Positions 8,257 through 16,278 of a stretch of 64,000 bases of DNA are shown here, piece by piece. The position numbers were made by a program, and so were the translations under genes. Position 1 is the first letter of the stretch. Every line of letters starts with the position of its first letter. Origin of the DNA: Fulvimarina endophytica (GTDB taxonomy: Bacteria; Pseudomonadota; Alphaproteobacteria; Rhizobiales; Rhizobiaceae). The stretch lies in NCBI RefSeq assembly GCF_003403015.1, contig NZ_QURL01000009.1, forward strand, positions 1 to 64,000, read 5' to 3'. The notes under the pieces are model-generated. The model worked only from the letters and a program-made list of their open reading frames with translations, did no database searches and had not been told where the DNA came from.

Positions 8257-9407
8257 TCAATCACGTGACGACGCCGTCCGCCGGTGATGCCGAAACCTGG
8301 CTCGAAGGCCGGCAGGCCGCCATGATCGGGCTTCTCGCCGATCTCGTCGCCATCGACAGCCCCTCGCGCGACCGGGCTGGCGTCGATGCGGTCGGCGCGC
8401 GGATCGCCGCCTTCCTCGCCTCCGAGGGGATCGAGACGCGCACAGAGCGCGACACCCCGCACGGGAAGATCCTGTCGGCCGAAACCGGCGAGGGCGCCCC
8501 GTTTCTTCTCCTCGGCCACCGCGACACGGTGTTTCCCGCCGGCGAGGCCGCCCGCCGTCCCTTCCGCGAGGCGGCCGGACGGGCTTACGGGCCGGGCGTT
8601 GCGGACATGAAGGCCGGCCTCGTCATGAACGCCTTCGCGCTCGCGGCCCTGCATCGCCATTTCCCCGCGATCTCCTGCCGGATGCTGACGACCGTCGACG
8701 AGGAGATCGGCTCGCCCTTCTCGCGCGAGGCGATCGAGACTGCGGCGCGTGCCTCCCGCGCGGTCTTCAATTCCGAGCCGGCACGGGCCTCTGGCAACAT
8801 CGTCTCCGGGCGCAAGGGCGGCGTCACCTACCATCTCACCGTCACCGGCAGGGCGGCCCATGCCGGCGTCAACTTCACGGAAGGGCGCAGCGCGATCCAC
8901 GCGCTCGCGCGCAAGATCGTCCGGCTGGCGGCGCTCACGCGGGCCGAGGAGGGCGTCACGGTGAATGTCGGCACCGTCCACGGGGGATCGACCTTCAACA
9001 CCGTCGCCGAGAGCGCGGTCGCCGAGATCGATACGCGCTTCGTCACCCACGGCCAGCGTGACGAGTTGAAGGCGGCGATCGCCGAGATCGCGGAGGCGGG
9101 CGAGGGCGAGGGCATTTCGGCGTGCCTTCGCGAGCGCAGCGAGTTCTATCCGCTCGTCGCCGATGCGGCGAGCGAGGCGATGGCCCGCGCCTATCTCGAT
9201 GCGGCGAAGGCGCAAGGCATCGAGATCGGCGCCGAGTTCACCGGCGGCTGCGCCGATTCCGGGTTCACCGCATCCGTCGGCACGCCGACGCTCTGCGGTG
9301 TGGGTCCGGTCGGCGGAAAGGCGCATACCGTCGACGAGTATATCGAAGTGCAGAGCCTTCTGGAGCGCACCAAGGTTCTCGTCGCGGCCATGCAGGCGCT
9401 CGCCTGA
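8253..9407 (+). CDS. M20 family metallopeptidase (carboxypeptidase G2-like)
   Basis: 384-residue zinc peptidase resembling glutamate carboxypeptidase/CPG2 proteins. Metal and catalytic motifs: GHRD (His89, Asp91), GVADMKAG (Asp118), TVDEEIGS (Glu150/151) and FNSEPAR (Glu175); the terminal metal His is in GGKAHTVDEY near residue 360. The lid domain has GRAAHAG. No signal peptide is seen, so it is cytoplasmic. It is translationally coupled to the IclR gene and is only distantly related in sequence to the M20 gene at the other end of this locus, suggesting two successive or alternative hydrolysis steps on imported peptide-like compounds. Confidence 0.93.
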   Translation: MINHVTTPSAGDAETWLEGRQAAMIGLLADLVAIDSPSRDRAGVDAVGARIAAFLASEGIETRTERDTPHGKILSAETGEGAPFLLLGHRDTVFPAGEAARRPFREAAGRAYGPGVADMKAGLVMNAFALAALHRHFPAISCRMLTTVDEEIGSPFSREAIETAARASRAVFNSEPARASGNIVSGRKGGVTYHLTVTGRAAHAGVNFTEGRSAIHALARKIVRLAALTRAEEGVTVNVGTVHGGSTFNTVAESAVAEIDTRFVTHGQRDELKAAIAEIAEAGEGEGISACLRERSEFYPLVADAASEAMARAYLDAAKAQGIEIGAEFTGGCADSGFTASVGTPTLCGVGPVGGKAHTVDEYIEVQSLLERTKVLVAAMQALA

Positions 9408-9501
9408 GCGCTTCGCCGCGTGAAGCTCGATATGGCGCGCGGCGGCAGATGTCTCCTCCGGTCCGGCAAGGCCGGTCTGCGGACCCCGTCCGTGCGCCGG
9501 C

Positions 9502-10020
9502 CTATCCGGTGGGGCCGAGATGGCGGAAGGCCGCGATCACCTTGTCGTAGACCTCGCGCTTGAAAGGGACGACGAGATCGGCCAACTCCTCCATCGGCTT
9601 CCAGGCCCAGGCGTCGAATTCGGCATGGGCCTCGCCCGGCGGCGGATCGATCTGGATCTCGCTCTCCTCGCCCTCGAAGCGGAAGGCGAACCAGCGCTGG
9701 GTCTGGCCGCGAAACCGGCCCTTCAGGGCGATGCCGACCAGCTGCGGCGGCAGTTCGTAGTCGATCCAGTCGGGAGCCTCTTGAAGGAGCGAGACCGTCT
9801 TCATCCCGGTCTCCTCCCACAATTCGCGCCTTGCGGCGGCGAGCGGCTCCTCGCCCTCGTCGATCCCGCCCTGGGGCATCTGCCAGAGCTTCGTCGCCCC
9901 GGTCATCTCGCCCTTGTCCTCGACGAGGCGGCGCCCGGCCCAGACGAGACCCTCGCGATTGAGCACCATGATCCCGACGCAGGGGCGCATCGGCAGGTTG
10001 TCGTATTCGATCGGCTTCAT
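9502..10020 (-). CDS. rppH: RNA pyrophosphohydrolase
   Basis: 172-residue Nudix hydrolase that removes pyrophosphate from the 5' end of transcripts, opening them to RNase E-dependent decay. The Nudix box is complete: GGIDEGEE followed by RRELWEETGM, preceded by the RppH-typical WQMPQGG. The N-terminus YDNLPMRPCVGIMVLN is characteristic of alphaproteobacterial RppH/IalA proteins. ATG 10020 is chosen because it gives the family length and start; an in-frame ATG at 10041 would add seven residues. It sits in the usual Hyphomicrobiales order downstream of the polysaccharide deacetylase and ctpA. Confidence 0.95.
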   Translation of the reverse strand: MKPIEYDNLPMRPCVGIMVLNREGLVWAGRRLVEDKGEMTGATKLWQMPQGGIDEGEEPLAAARRELWEETGMKTVSLLQEAPDWIDYELPPQLVGIALKGRFRGQTQRWFAFRFEGEESEIQIDPPPGEAHAEFDAWAWKPMEELADLVVPFKREVYDKVIAAFRHLGPTG

Positions 10021-10146
10021 CTCGTCCGTCCTCGGATGCATGGCTCGACCCGTCGAACGGGTCGCACCGTCACATCGCGCGCGGCGTGCGAAGTGCAAGG
10101 GGAGGGGCAGGGGACCAGAGGGGCGTCCGGTCGCCCGGCCGGATCG

Positions 10147-11307
10147 TTAGCCCCGTTCGGGGTCGGTGACCAGCGCGGACACCGGAACGATGACGATGCC
10201 GCGGCCTTCGGCGGCCCGGACCCATTGGGAGATCACCGCCGTCGACATCTCGAAGGCTGAAGCCACGCCGATCGCGCGGCCGCGCTTGCGCGCGATCTCC
10301 TCGAGTTCGGCGAGGCGGCCGTCGATCGCGGCCGGGTCCTGGACGTCGTCGAGGACGAGGTCGGCGGTGCCGGTCGGCGCCAGTGACAGACCGGCGGCAT
10401 CGACGGTGCGCGAGCGGGCGGAGGTGCCGTCGTCGAGATACATCAGCCCGCGCCGGGCGAGTTCGTCGAGGAAGGGGCGCATCGCCTGCGGATCGGCGGT
10501 GAGGGCGCCGCCGAGATAGTTCATGACGCCCACATAATTCGTCATGCGCGCGAGCGAGGCATAGAGGCTGGAATAGTCCTCGCTCTGCATCTCCTCGCGC
10601 GTCACCGTGTTTTCGCCCGGATCGACGGACGGATATCCGACTGGCTCCATCGGCGTCTGAAGGAGGAGTTCGTGGCCCGATCGCCGGCCCTCCTGCATCC
10701 ATCGATCGAGGCTGTTTCCGTTGGCGGCAAAGCCGAGGGTCACGCTCGGGGGAAGACTGGCGATGGCGGTCTGGGTGCCCGACTGGCTGATGCCGAGGCC
10801 GCCGACGACGATGGCGATCTGCGGGCCGGGCGCGGAGGCGGATGCGGCCTTGTAGACGTCGAAGGGACGGCGGCCATCGCTCGAACGCGCGGGCAGGAGG
10901 CCGAAATCACTCTCTTCGAGGAGATCGGGCTCCGGCCGGTAGGCCGACTGGAGATCCTGCCGCACATCGCCGAGTTCGTAGACCTTGAAGCTCGCCGGCT
11001 CGTAAGGGGTATCGGCTGCCGCCCGCTCGTCGCGGGCCGCAAGAGCGGCCTCGATATCGATCCGCTTCGCCGTTCCCCCGATCATGGAGATCCCGGAGGT
11101 CTGGCGCGGATCGAGGGCGGCGGACGGGTTCTCCGTCTCCGCGGCCGCGACTTGCCGGTCCGCGCGGTCGATCCAGGCCGGAAAGAGCGAGAGGCCGGCA
11201 AGGGCGGTGGCCGAGAACGCGATGGCCCAGTCGGCGCGGGTCGGCCTGAGGCGCGCGTTCCGTGAACGGGTTCCGGGTGTGAGGGGCTGGGAGAATACGG
11301 AGTCCAT
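10147..11307 (-). CDS. Divergent polysaccharide deacetylase family protein
   Basis: 386-residue protein. One N-terminal membrane anchor (ADWAIAFSATALAGLSLF, about residues 25-42) is followed by a low-complexity linker. A divergent polysaccharide deacetylase (DUF610/YibQ) domain spans about 155-380, recognisable from IAIVVGGLGIS, LLLQTPMEPVGYP and NYVGVMNYLGG. It is expected in the periplasm. The catalytic activity of this divergent branch is unproven, and the first metal-binding Asp-Asp of true NodB deacetylases is replaced by VVGGLG. It lies between ctpA and rppH, as in many Rhizobiales. ATG 11307 avoids a low-complexity N-terminal extension. Confidence 0.88.
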   Translation of the reverse strand: MDSVFSQPLTPGTRSRNARLRPTRADWAIAFSATALAGLSLFPAWIDRADRQVAAAETENPSAALDPRQTSGISMIGGTAKRIDIEAALAARDERAAADTPYEPASFKVYELGDVRQDLQSAYRPEPDLLEESDFGLLPARSSDGRRPFDVYKAASASAPGPQIAIVVGGLGISQSGTQTAIASLPPSVTLGFAANGNSLDRWMQEGRRSGHELLLQTPMEPVGYPSVDPGENTVTREEMQSEDYSSLYASLARMTNYVGVMNYLGGALTADPQAMRPFLDELARRGLMYLDDGTSARSRTVDAAGLSLAPTGTADLVLDDVQDPAAIDGRLAELEEIARKRGRAIGVASAFEMSTAVISQWVRAAEGRGIVIVPVSALVTDPERG

Positions 11308-11437
11308 GGCCCGCAAGACTAGAGGACGAGCCTGATCCGGGGCTCGCGGCGGTGCCGGAGCGTCAGGTCCGCCCGGTCCCCCGGAAAGGGGCGACCGGGC
11401 GGCGGCGGCAGAAAGCCGGCGGAGGCGCGAAGACCCC

Positions 11438-11472
11438 AAAGAGAAACGGCCCGGATCAGGATCCGGGCCGTT
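11438..11472 (-). terminator. Intrinsic terminator after ctpA
   Basis: AACGGCCCGGATC (11445-11457) and GATCCGGGCCGTT (11460-11472) make a perfect 13-bp stem with a two-base loop. Read leftward it runs into TTTCTCTTT (11438-11446). It lies 33 bases past the ctpA stop and separates the envC-ctpA unit from the deacetylase gene. Confidence 0.85.
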
Positions 11473-11504
11473 CGAAGATCGTCTGGCGTCAGCCGGTCAG
11501 CCGG

Positions 11505-12872
11505 TCAGTTGGCTGCGCTGTTCGTCTCGCTTCTGGTATCGGCCTTCGCCTGCTCCTTGGGCGGGAACATCGCGTTGACCTCGACGCCGTTGAGGAGATC
11601 CAGCGCGTATTTCAGCTGCAGATCGTCGGCGCGCTCGCTCGGCACGTAGCTCGAGGAGCCCGAGCCTTCCTCGGTTTCCTCGTTGCCGGTGATGTGACCG
11701 CGCAGGGAGGACTCGCCGCGGGCGATCTCGTCCTCGGGCTCGAGGCCCATCTGCTCGCGGATCTCCGGCGGCAGGGGCTGTTCGACCACGATGTCGGGAT
11801 CGATGCCACGGCCCTGGATAGAGCGGCCCGAGGGCGTGTAGTAGAGCGCCGTCGTCAGGCGCATCGCGCCGGCAGAGCCGAGCGGGATGATGGTCTGGAC
11901 GGAGCCCTTGCCGAAGGAGCGCGAGCCGACCACGGTCGCCCGGTGCTGGTCCTGCAGCGCGCCGGCCACGATCTCGGAGGCCGAGGCCGATCCGCCGTTG
12001 AGGAGCACCACCAGCGGCTTGCCGTCGATGTCGTCGCCCTCGCGGGCATTGTAGCGGCGGGTCTCGTCGGCGTTGCGGCCGCGGGTCGAGACGATCTCGC
12101 CCTGCTGGAGGAAGGCGTCGGAGACCGAGACGGCCTCGTCGAGAAGCCCGCCCGGATTGGAGCGCAGGTCGAGGATATAGCCCTTCAGCTTGTCGCCCAC
12201 CTGCTTGTCGATCTCGGCGATCGCCTCTTCGAGGCCGACGGTCGTCTGCTCGTTGAAGCTGTTGACCTTGATGTAGCCGACATCGTCGATCGCCTCGGAC
12301 TTCACCGACTTGACGGTGATGAGGTCGCGGGTGAGCGACATGCGGATCGGCTTCTCGGCGCCTTCGCGCACGACCGTCAGCTTCACGTCGCTGCCGATCT
12401 CGCCCTTCATCTTCTCCACGGCTTCGGAGAGGGTGAGGCCGCGCACCTGATCGCCGTCGATCTCGACGATGAGGTCGCCGGAGAGGATGCCGGCCTTTTC
12501 GGCCGGGGAGTCGGCGAAGGGCGAGCCTTCGACGAGGACCACTTCGTCCTTCATGGTGACCTGGATGCCGAGGCCGCCGAACTGGCCGCGGGTCTGGGAG
12601 CGCATGTCCTGCGCTTCCTTGGCGTTCATGTAGCTGGAATGGGGATCGAGCGAGGTGAGCATGCCGTTGATGGCGCTCTCCACCAGCTTCTGGTCGTCCG
12701 GCTGGTCCACATACTGGGCGCGGACGCGTTCGAAGACGTCTCCGAAGATCGCAAGCTGGCGGTAGGTGTCGGAGCCGGCGGCGTTCGCCACGCCCGCATT
12801 CTGGCCGACGACGGTGACCGCCGCCGCGCCCATCAACGCTCCTGCGAAGAGTATCGAAAGCTTACGAATCAT
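11505..12872 (-). CDS. ctpA: S41 family carboxyl-terminal processing peptidase
   Basis: 455-residue periplasmic serine protease that trims C-termini of exported proteins. An N-terminal signal/anchor (LSILFAGALMGAAAVTVVG) is followed by a PDZ domain (about 90-170, FGGLGIQVTMKDEVVLVE) and the S41 catalytic domain. The Ser is in NGGSASASE (about 310) and the Lys in SFGKGSVQ (about 335), a Ser-Lys dyad. The tail after residue 385 is acidic and serine-rich. It is 21 bases downstream of the envC-type gene, so co-transcribed; this link fits roles of Ctp proteases in cell-wall hydrolase control. Confidence 0.95.
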   Translation of the reverse strand: MIRKLSILFAGALMGAAAVTVVGQNAGVANAAGSDTYRQLAIFGDVFERVRAQYVDQPDDQKLVESAINGMLTSLDPHSSYMNAKEAQDMRSQTRGQFGGLGIQVTMKDEVVLVEGSPFADSPAEKAGILSGDLIVEIDGDQVRGLTLSEAVEKMKGEIGSDVKLTVVREGAEKPIRMSLTRDLITVKSVKSEAIDDVGYIKVNSFNEQTTVGLEEAIAEIDKQVGDKLKGYILDLRSNPGGLLDEAVSVSDAFLQQGEIVSTRGRNADETRRYNAREGDDIDGKPLVVLLNGGSASASEIVAGALQDQHRATVVGSRSFGKGSVQTIIPLGSAGAMRLTTALYYTPSGRSIQGRGIDPDIVVEQPLPPEIREQMGLEPEDEIARGESSLRGHITGNEETEEGSGSSSYVPSERADDLQLKYALDLLNGVEVNAMFPPKEQAKADTRSETNSAAN

Positions 12873-12893
12873 TCCCCGTCCTTCCCAAGGGCC

Positions 12894-14594
12894 TCAATCC
12901 GTCCACCATGCGGATGGATCGACCGGTGTTCCATTCTTCCGGAACTCGACATAGAGGTTCGAGCCCCCCGTGCCGAAATCCGCGGCGTCGGCGCTGGCAA
13001 GGCGCCTCGAGCCCATCGCTGCGATCGGCTCGCCTGCCGAGACGAACTGGCCGGTTTCGACGTCGATCCGATCCATGCCGGCGAGAACGATGTGGTAGCC
13101 ATCGCCCGCATCCAGGATCAGGACCTCACCATAAGACCGGAACGGCCCGGAATACAAGACTTTGGCATCGGCCGGCGCCGTCACCACATCGCCGGACCTG
13201 GCGGCGAAGGTCACGCCTGTGGAGGCCCGGCCGATATCGTCGCGCTCCTCGAAATCGATCGTCTGGCGACCGGCCACGGGCGGATTCAAACGCTTCTTCA
13301 ATGTCGAAAATGGGGCGGAGGGTTCGAGGAAGCGGACGCTGCGGCGAAGCGCCTCGAGATCGTAGCTGGCGGCGGGACCGTTGGCCGCAGGCCCGGAGGC
13401 CTGCGGGTCGATCATCGCGACCTGGACCTCGGCCGGAGCGTCGGGCGCGGCGGCCGTCTCGGACTGAGTCTCGGTCTCGGTTTCTGCCTCGGCGACGGCT
13501 TCGGCGGGCGTGTCAGCTGCGGCCTCGGCCTCGGCAAGCCGTGCCTTCTCTTCCTCGGCGGCAGTGGCCGCGAGGCGTGCGAGTTCCTCGGCCCGTTCGC
13601 GCTCGACTTGCGCCTGGGCTTCCGCCTCGGCCCGCTCGCGCTCGAGCCGCGCGGTCTCCTCGCGCGCTTCCTCGGCGGCCACACGCTCGGCCTCCTCGAT
13701 CGCCTGAGCCGCCTTCACGTCCCGGTCGAGCGCGGTGATGAGGTCCTTCAGATCCTCGGCATCGCCCGCAAGCGCCTCGGCCCTCAGCCTCGCCTCCTCG
13801 CGCTTGGCGAGATTGTCCCGTTCGAGAACATCCTTGCGGGCCGAAAGACGCTTCAGCCGCTCCTCCTCGCTGCGGTGCTTGAGGAGCTCGGAGCCGAAAT
13901 CCTCCATCTGGCCCGCGAGATCGCTGCGGACCACGCGCAGCCGTTCCATATCGGCGAGCAGCGTCCTCGTCTCCTCGCGAAGGCTCGGGACGACCGAGCC
14001 GAGCAGGATGGCGCTTCGGACCGAGCCGAGCGCGTCCTCGGGCCGGACGAGAAGCGCCGGCGGCGGCTCGCGGCCCATGCGCTGAAGCGCGGCCAGAACA
14101 TTGGCGAGAAGCGCGCGCCGCTCCACGAAGGACGCCTTGAGAGTGCCTTCCTCGGCGGAGAGTTCGCCGATGCGGCCCTCGATCGCGGACAGGGCGGCGC
14201 TCGTCTCCTTCTGGCGAAGCGCCGCCTCGACCATGGCCTCGCGGATCGTCTCGCGATCGCTGCGAAGGGTCTCGATCTCGGCATCGAGGGCGGCGAGCGC
14301 CTCCTTCGTGAGGCCCGCATTGGAGGAGATCGCCGCGAGCTTCTCGATGGTGCGCTCGCGCTGGCGTTCCAGGAGAACCGAGCGGGGCGGCTGGAGCGAG
14401 GCGGTGCGCACGGCATCGTCGACACCCGTGCCGGTGACGGCGGACGGGGCGGGCGAGGGCTCTTCGGTCGCCTCCGAAAGGCCCGTGAGGGAGAGGCCGA
14501 GGCAGAGCGCGGCGGCTCCCATGCGTAGGCCGGGCAGAGCGCGGGACAGGCGTGCGCCGCAACCAGCCTCGTTCCGTTCCCTCGTCAGCGCCAT
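12894..14594 (-). CDS. EnvC-like murein hydrolase activator (LytM/M23, coiled coil)
   Basis: 566-residue periplasmic protein. A signal segment (MGAAALCLGLSLTGL) is followed by long coiled coils (about 60-230) and an Ala/Glu/Arg-rich helical segment (about 240-350). The C-terminal LytM domain covers about 440-560. As in EnvC-type activators the domain is degenerate: the Zn ligands of active M23 enzymes are absent, the first His position reading STGVTFAA and the HxH position reading LYVEF. It therefore probably activates amidases rather than cutting peptidoglycan. It is co-transcribed with ctpA. ATG 14594 has GGGGAG just upstream; a longer N-terminal reading lacks a proper signal peptide. Confidence 0.9.
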   Translation of the reverse strand: MALTRERNEAGCGARLSRALPGLRMGAAALCLGLSLTGLSEATEEPSPAPSAVTGTGVDDAVRTASLQPPRSVLLERQRERTIEKLAAISSNAGLTKEALAALDAEIETLRSDRETIREAMVEAALRQKETSAALSAIEGRIGELSAEEGTLKASFVERRALLANVLAALQRMGREPPPALLVRPEDALGSVRSAILLGSVVPSLREETRTLLADMERLRVVRSDLAGQMEDFGSELLKHRSEEERLKRLSARKDVLERDNLAKREEARLRAEALAGDAEDLKDLITALDRDVKAAQAIEEAERVAAEEAREETARLERERAEAEAQAQVERERAEELARLAATAAEEEKARLAEAEAAADTPAEAVAEAETETETQSETAAAPDAPAEVQVAMIDPQASGPAANGPAASYDLEALRRSVRFLEPSAPFSTLKKRLNPPVAGRQTIDFEERDDIGRASTGVTFAARSGDVVTAPADAKVLYSGPFRSYGEVLILDAGDGYHIVLAGMDRIDVETGQFVSAGEPIAAMGSRRLASADAADFGTGGSNLYVEFRKNGTPVDPSAWWTD

Positions 14595-14857
14595 CGTCTC
14601 CCCATGCCCATCTCGAAACGCAAGCTCCCGCAATCGCGATGTCGATCGCCGGTCGTCCTCGTTTCTATCCCGATTGGAATGACGAAGTCTTAACAGCGCA
14701 TCAACCATGATCGACGCAATGGGGCAGCGGGCCAGCCGCCCGAAAATCGGCGGCCGTTGCAGGCGAGGCACGTCGCGCGGAGCCAGAGTGTCATCCACTT
14801 AAACGGCTGGAACACAATGCCTTCCTTCACGAGGCCCCCGATCGCGATCGCGATCGC

Positions 14858-15340
14858 TCACTCGCGATGATAGGGGTGGCCCGACAGGATGGTGACCGCG
14901 CGGTAGAGCTGTTCGGCAAGGAGTAGCCGGGCGATCTGGTGGGGAAAGGTCAGCCGGCCGAGGGAGAGGACATAGTCGGCGGACTTGCGCATTTCGGGGT
15001 CGAACCCGTCCGGCCCGCCGATCAGGAGGGCGCAATCGCGCGTTCCGGCATCGCGCCAGGTGCCGAGGAGCGCCGCGAATTCGGGAGAGGTGGGGGTCTT
15101 GCCCCGTTCGTCGAGGAGGATCGTCGCGGCCGACGGATCGATGGCGCCCTTCAGCCGGGCCGCCTCGTCGCGCTTGCGCAGATCGGCCTCGCCGTCCCGC
15201 GCTTCCGGGTAGTCGGACAGGCCGCGCCATTCGAGGCCGACCTGCGGCCCTGCCTTCTTCAGGCGGTCCACATAGCGCTCGAAGAGATCCTGCTCGGGTC
15301 CGCGCTTCATCCGGCCGATGGCGGCGATCGACAGGCGCAT
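14858..15340 (-). CDS. rlmH: 23S rRNA (pseudouridine1915-N3)-methyltransferase
   Basis: 160-residue SPOUT methyltransferase that modifies helix 69 of 23S rRNA in 70S ribosomes. The family length is met. Recognisable SAM-knot motifs are LDERGKTPTSPEFA and LLIGGPDGF, and the C-terminus LYRAVTILSGHPYHRE is nearly invariant in RlmH, with the terminal HPYHR contacting substrate. It follows rsfS, the usual neighbour, with a 139-bp gap. Confidence 0.97.
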   Translation of the reverse strand: MRLSIAAIGRMKRGPEQDLFERYVDRLKKAGPQVGLEWRGLSDYPEARDGEADLRKRDEAARLKGAIDPSAATILLDERGKTPTSPEFAALLGTWRDAGTRDCALLIGGPDGFDPEMRKSADYVLSLGRLTFPHQIARLLLAEQLYRAVTILSGHPYHRE

Positions 15341-15479
15341 GGGTCACCTCGTGCGCGGGCTCAGGCAGGGCTCGTGCAGGACAGTCTCGTCCGGTGCCGG
15401 GCCAAAACCCGTCCGGCGCCAGGCCGGCGCCCGGCATCGGCCCGTCCTATCTATCCTGCCGGCATCGGCCTCGGTCGGC

Positions 15480-15890
15480 TCAGTGGACGGTCGCCACCTG
15501 ATGATCGCCGCCCACGCTCCACATCTTTTCCAGATTGTAGAATTCGCGGACTTCGGGACGGAAGACGTGGATGATCATGTCGCCCGTGTCGATCAGCACC
15601 CAGTCGCCGGTCTGAAGACCTTCGACCTTCGGGGTCTTCACGCCGGCCTGCTTCAGATCCTTGATGAGATGATCGCAGACGGCGCTGACATGACGGTGCG
15701 AACGGCCCGAGACGATCAGCATGTGATCGGCGAGCGCGGACTTGCCCCGCATGTCGATGGAAACGATGTTTTCGGCCTTGGAGTCTTCGAGACTGCGCAG
15801 CGCGTGTTGGAGAACGCTCACACCGTCCGATGCTCCGGAGGCAGGCGTTTCGGAAGCAGTCGGAGTGGTTCCGCTCTTCGCTTCGGTCAT
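15480..15890 (-). CDS. rsfS: Ribosomal silencing factor RsfS (Iojap)
   Basis: 136-residue protein binding ribosomal protein uL14 to block subunit joining in starvation. The Iojap domain (about 25-125) has SKAENIVSIDMRGKSALADHM split over its start, VSGRSHRHV and the closing DWVLIDTGDMIIHVFRPEVREFY region. The first 20 residues are Ser/Thr/Ala-rich and likely disordered. The gene commonly follows proA-nadD in this order; here a cysG gene lies divergently instead. Confidence 0.96.
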   Translation of the reverse strand: MTEAKSGTTPTASETPASGASDGVSVLQHALRSLEDSKAENIVSIDMRGKSALADHMLIVSGRSHRHVSAVCDHLIKDLKQAGVKTPKVEGLQTGDWVLIDTGDMIIHVFRPEVREFYNLEKMWSVGGDHQVATVH

Positions 15891-16278
15891 GGGTCCCAGT
15901 GTCGTTTTCCCTTTCTCAAGACCGTGATGGCTCGAAAGCCTTTGGCCTCTTCTGAAAGTGGCAGCGTTTGGTGTCGGATTCAAGACGTCCGGCGGTCGCA
16001 GCCGGCGCAAACCAGGGGTTTGCGGGCCGATTTCGCCAGTCTTCGAGTATTTCCCTGTCCGTGGGGCGCGTCCTCGGTGCGGTATGGTGCCTACGCGCAG
16101 GGGAGCGGCGATCCGGTGACCTATGGCGGAACCGGCGGCGAAATCGTCTTCCGGCGGGCACGGCCGCATCGGCGCGCCTATGCCCTCGATGAGGCGGAAT
16201 GGCGAATAATTCGCCTCGCGCATCGCCGGCGGCGGGTCTATGTTGTCTCGCAAGCGCGAACGACCATCGAGGATCGTC
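15891..16278. other. Divergent rsfS/cysG intergenic region
   Basis: The region carries the promoters of the two divergent genes. A GCGAATAATTCGC near-perfect palindrome lies at about 16200-16212, upstream of cysG. Other open frames show no coding bias. I could not assign convincing -35/-10 pairs. Confidence 0.45.

Noticed and set aside
11352..14528. A 1058-codon open frame on the plus strand, and similar long plus-strand frames at 5757-7292, 15318-16745 and 59690-61861 (minus)
   Set aside because: They run antisense to well-supported genes (ctpA, envC-like, binding protein, PBP1A) and exist only because high G/C at third positions removes stops from the opposite strand. The products are low-complexity with no family motifs.
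14836..14858. Three tandem GATCGC units near the rlmH stop
   Set aside because: A short run of a hexamer that is common in GC-rich DNA; it overlaps no recognisable signal and is too short to call a meaningful repeat array.
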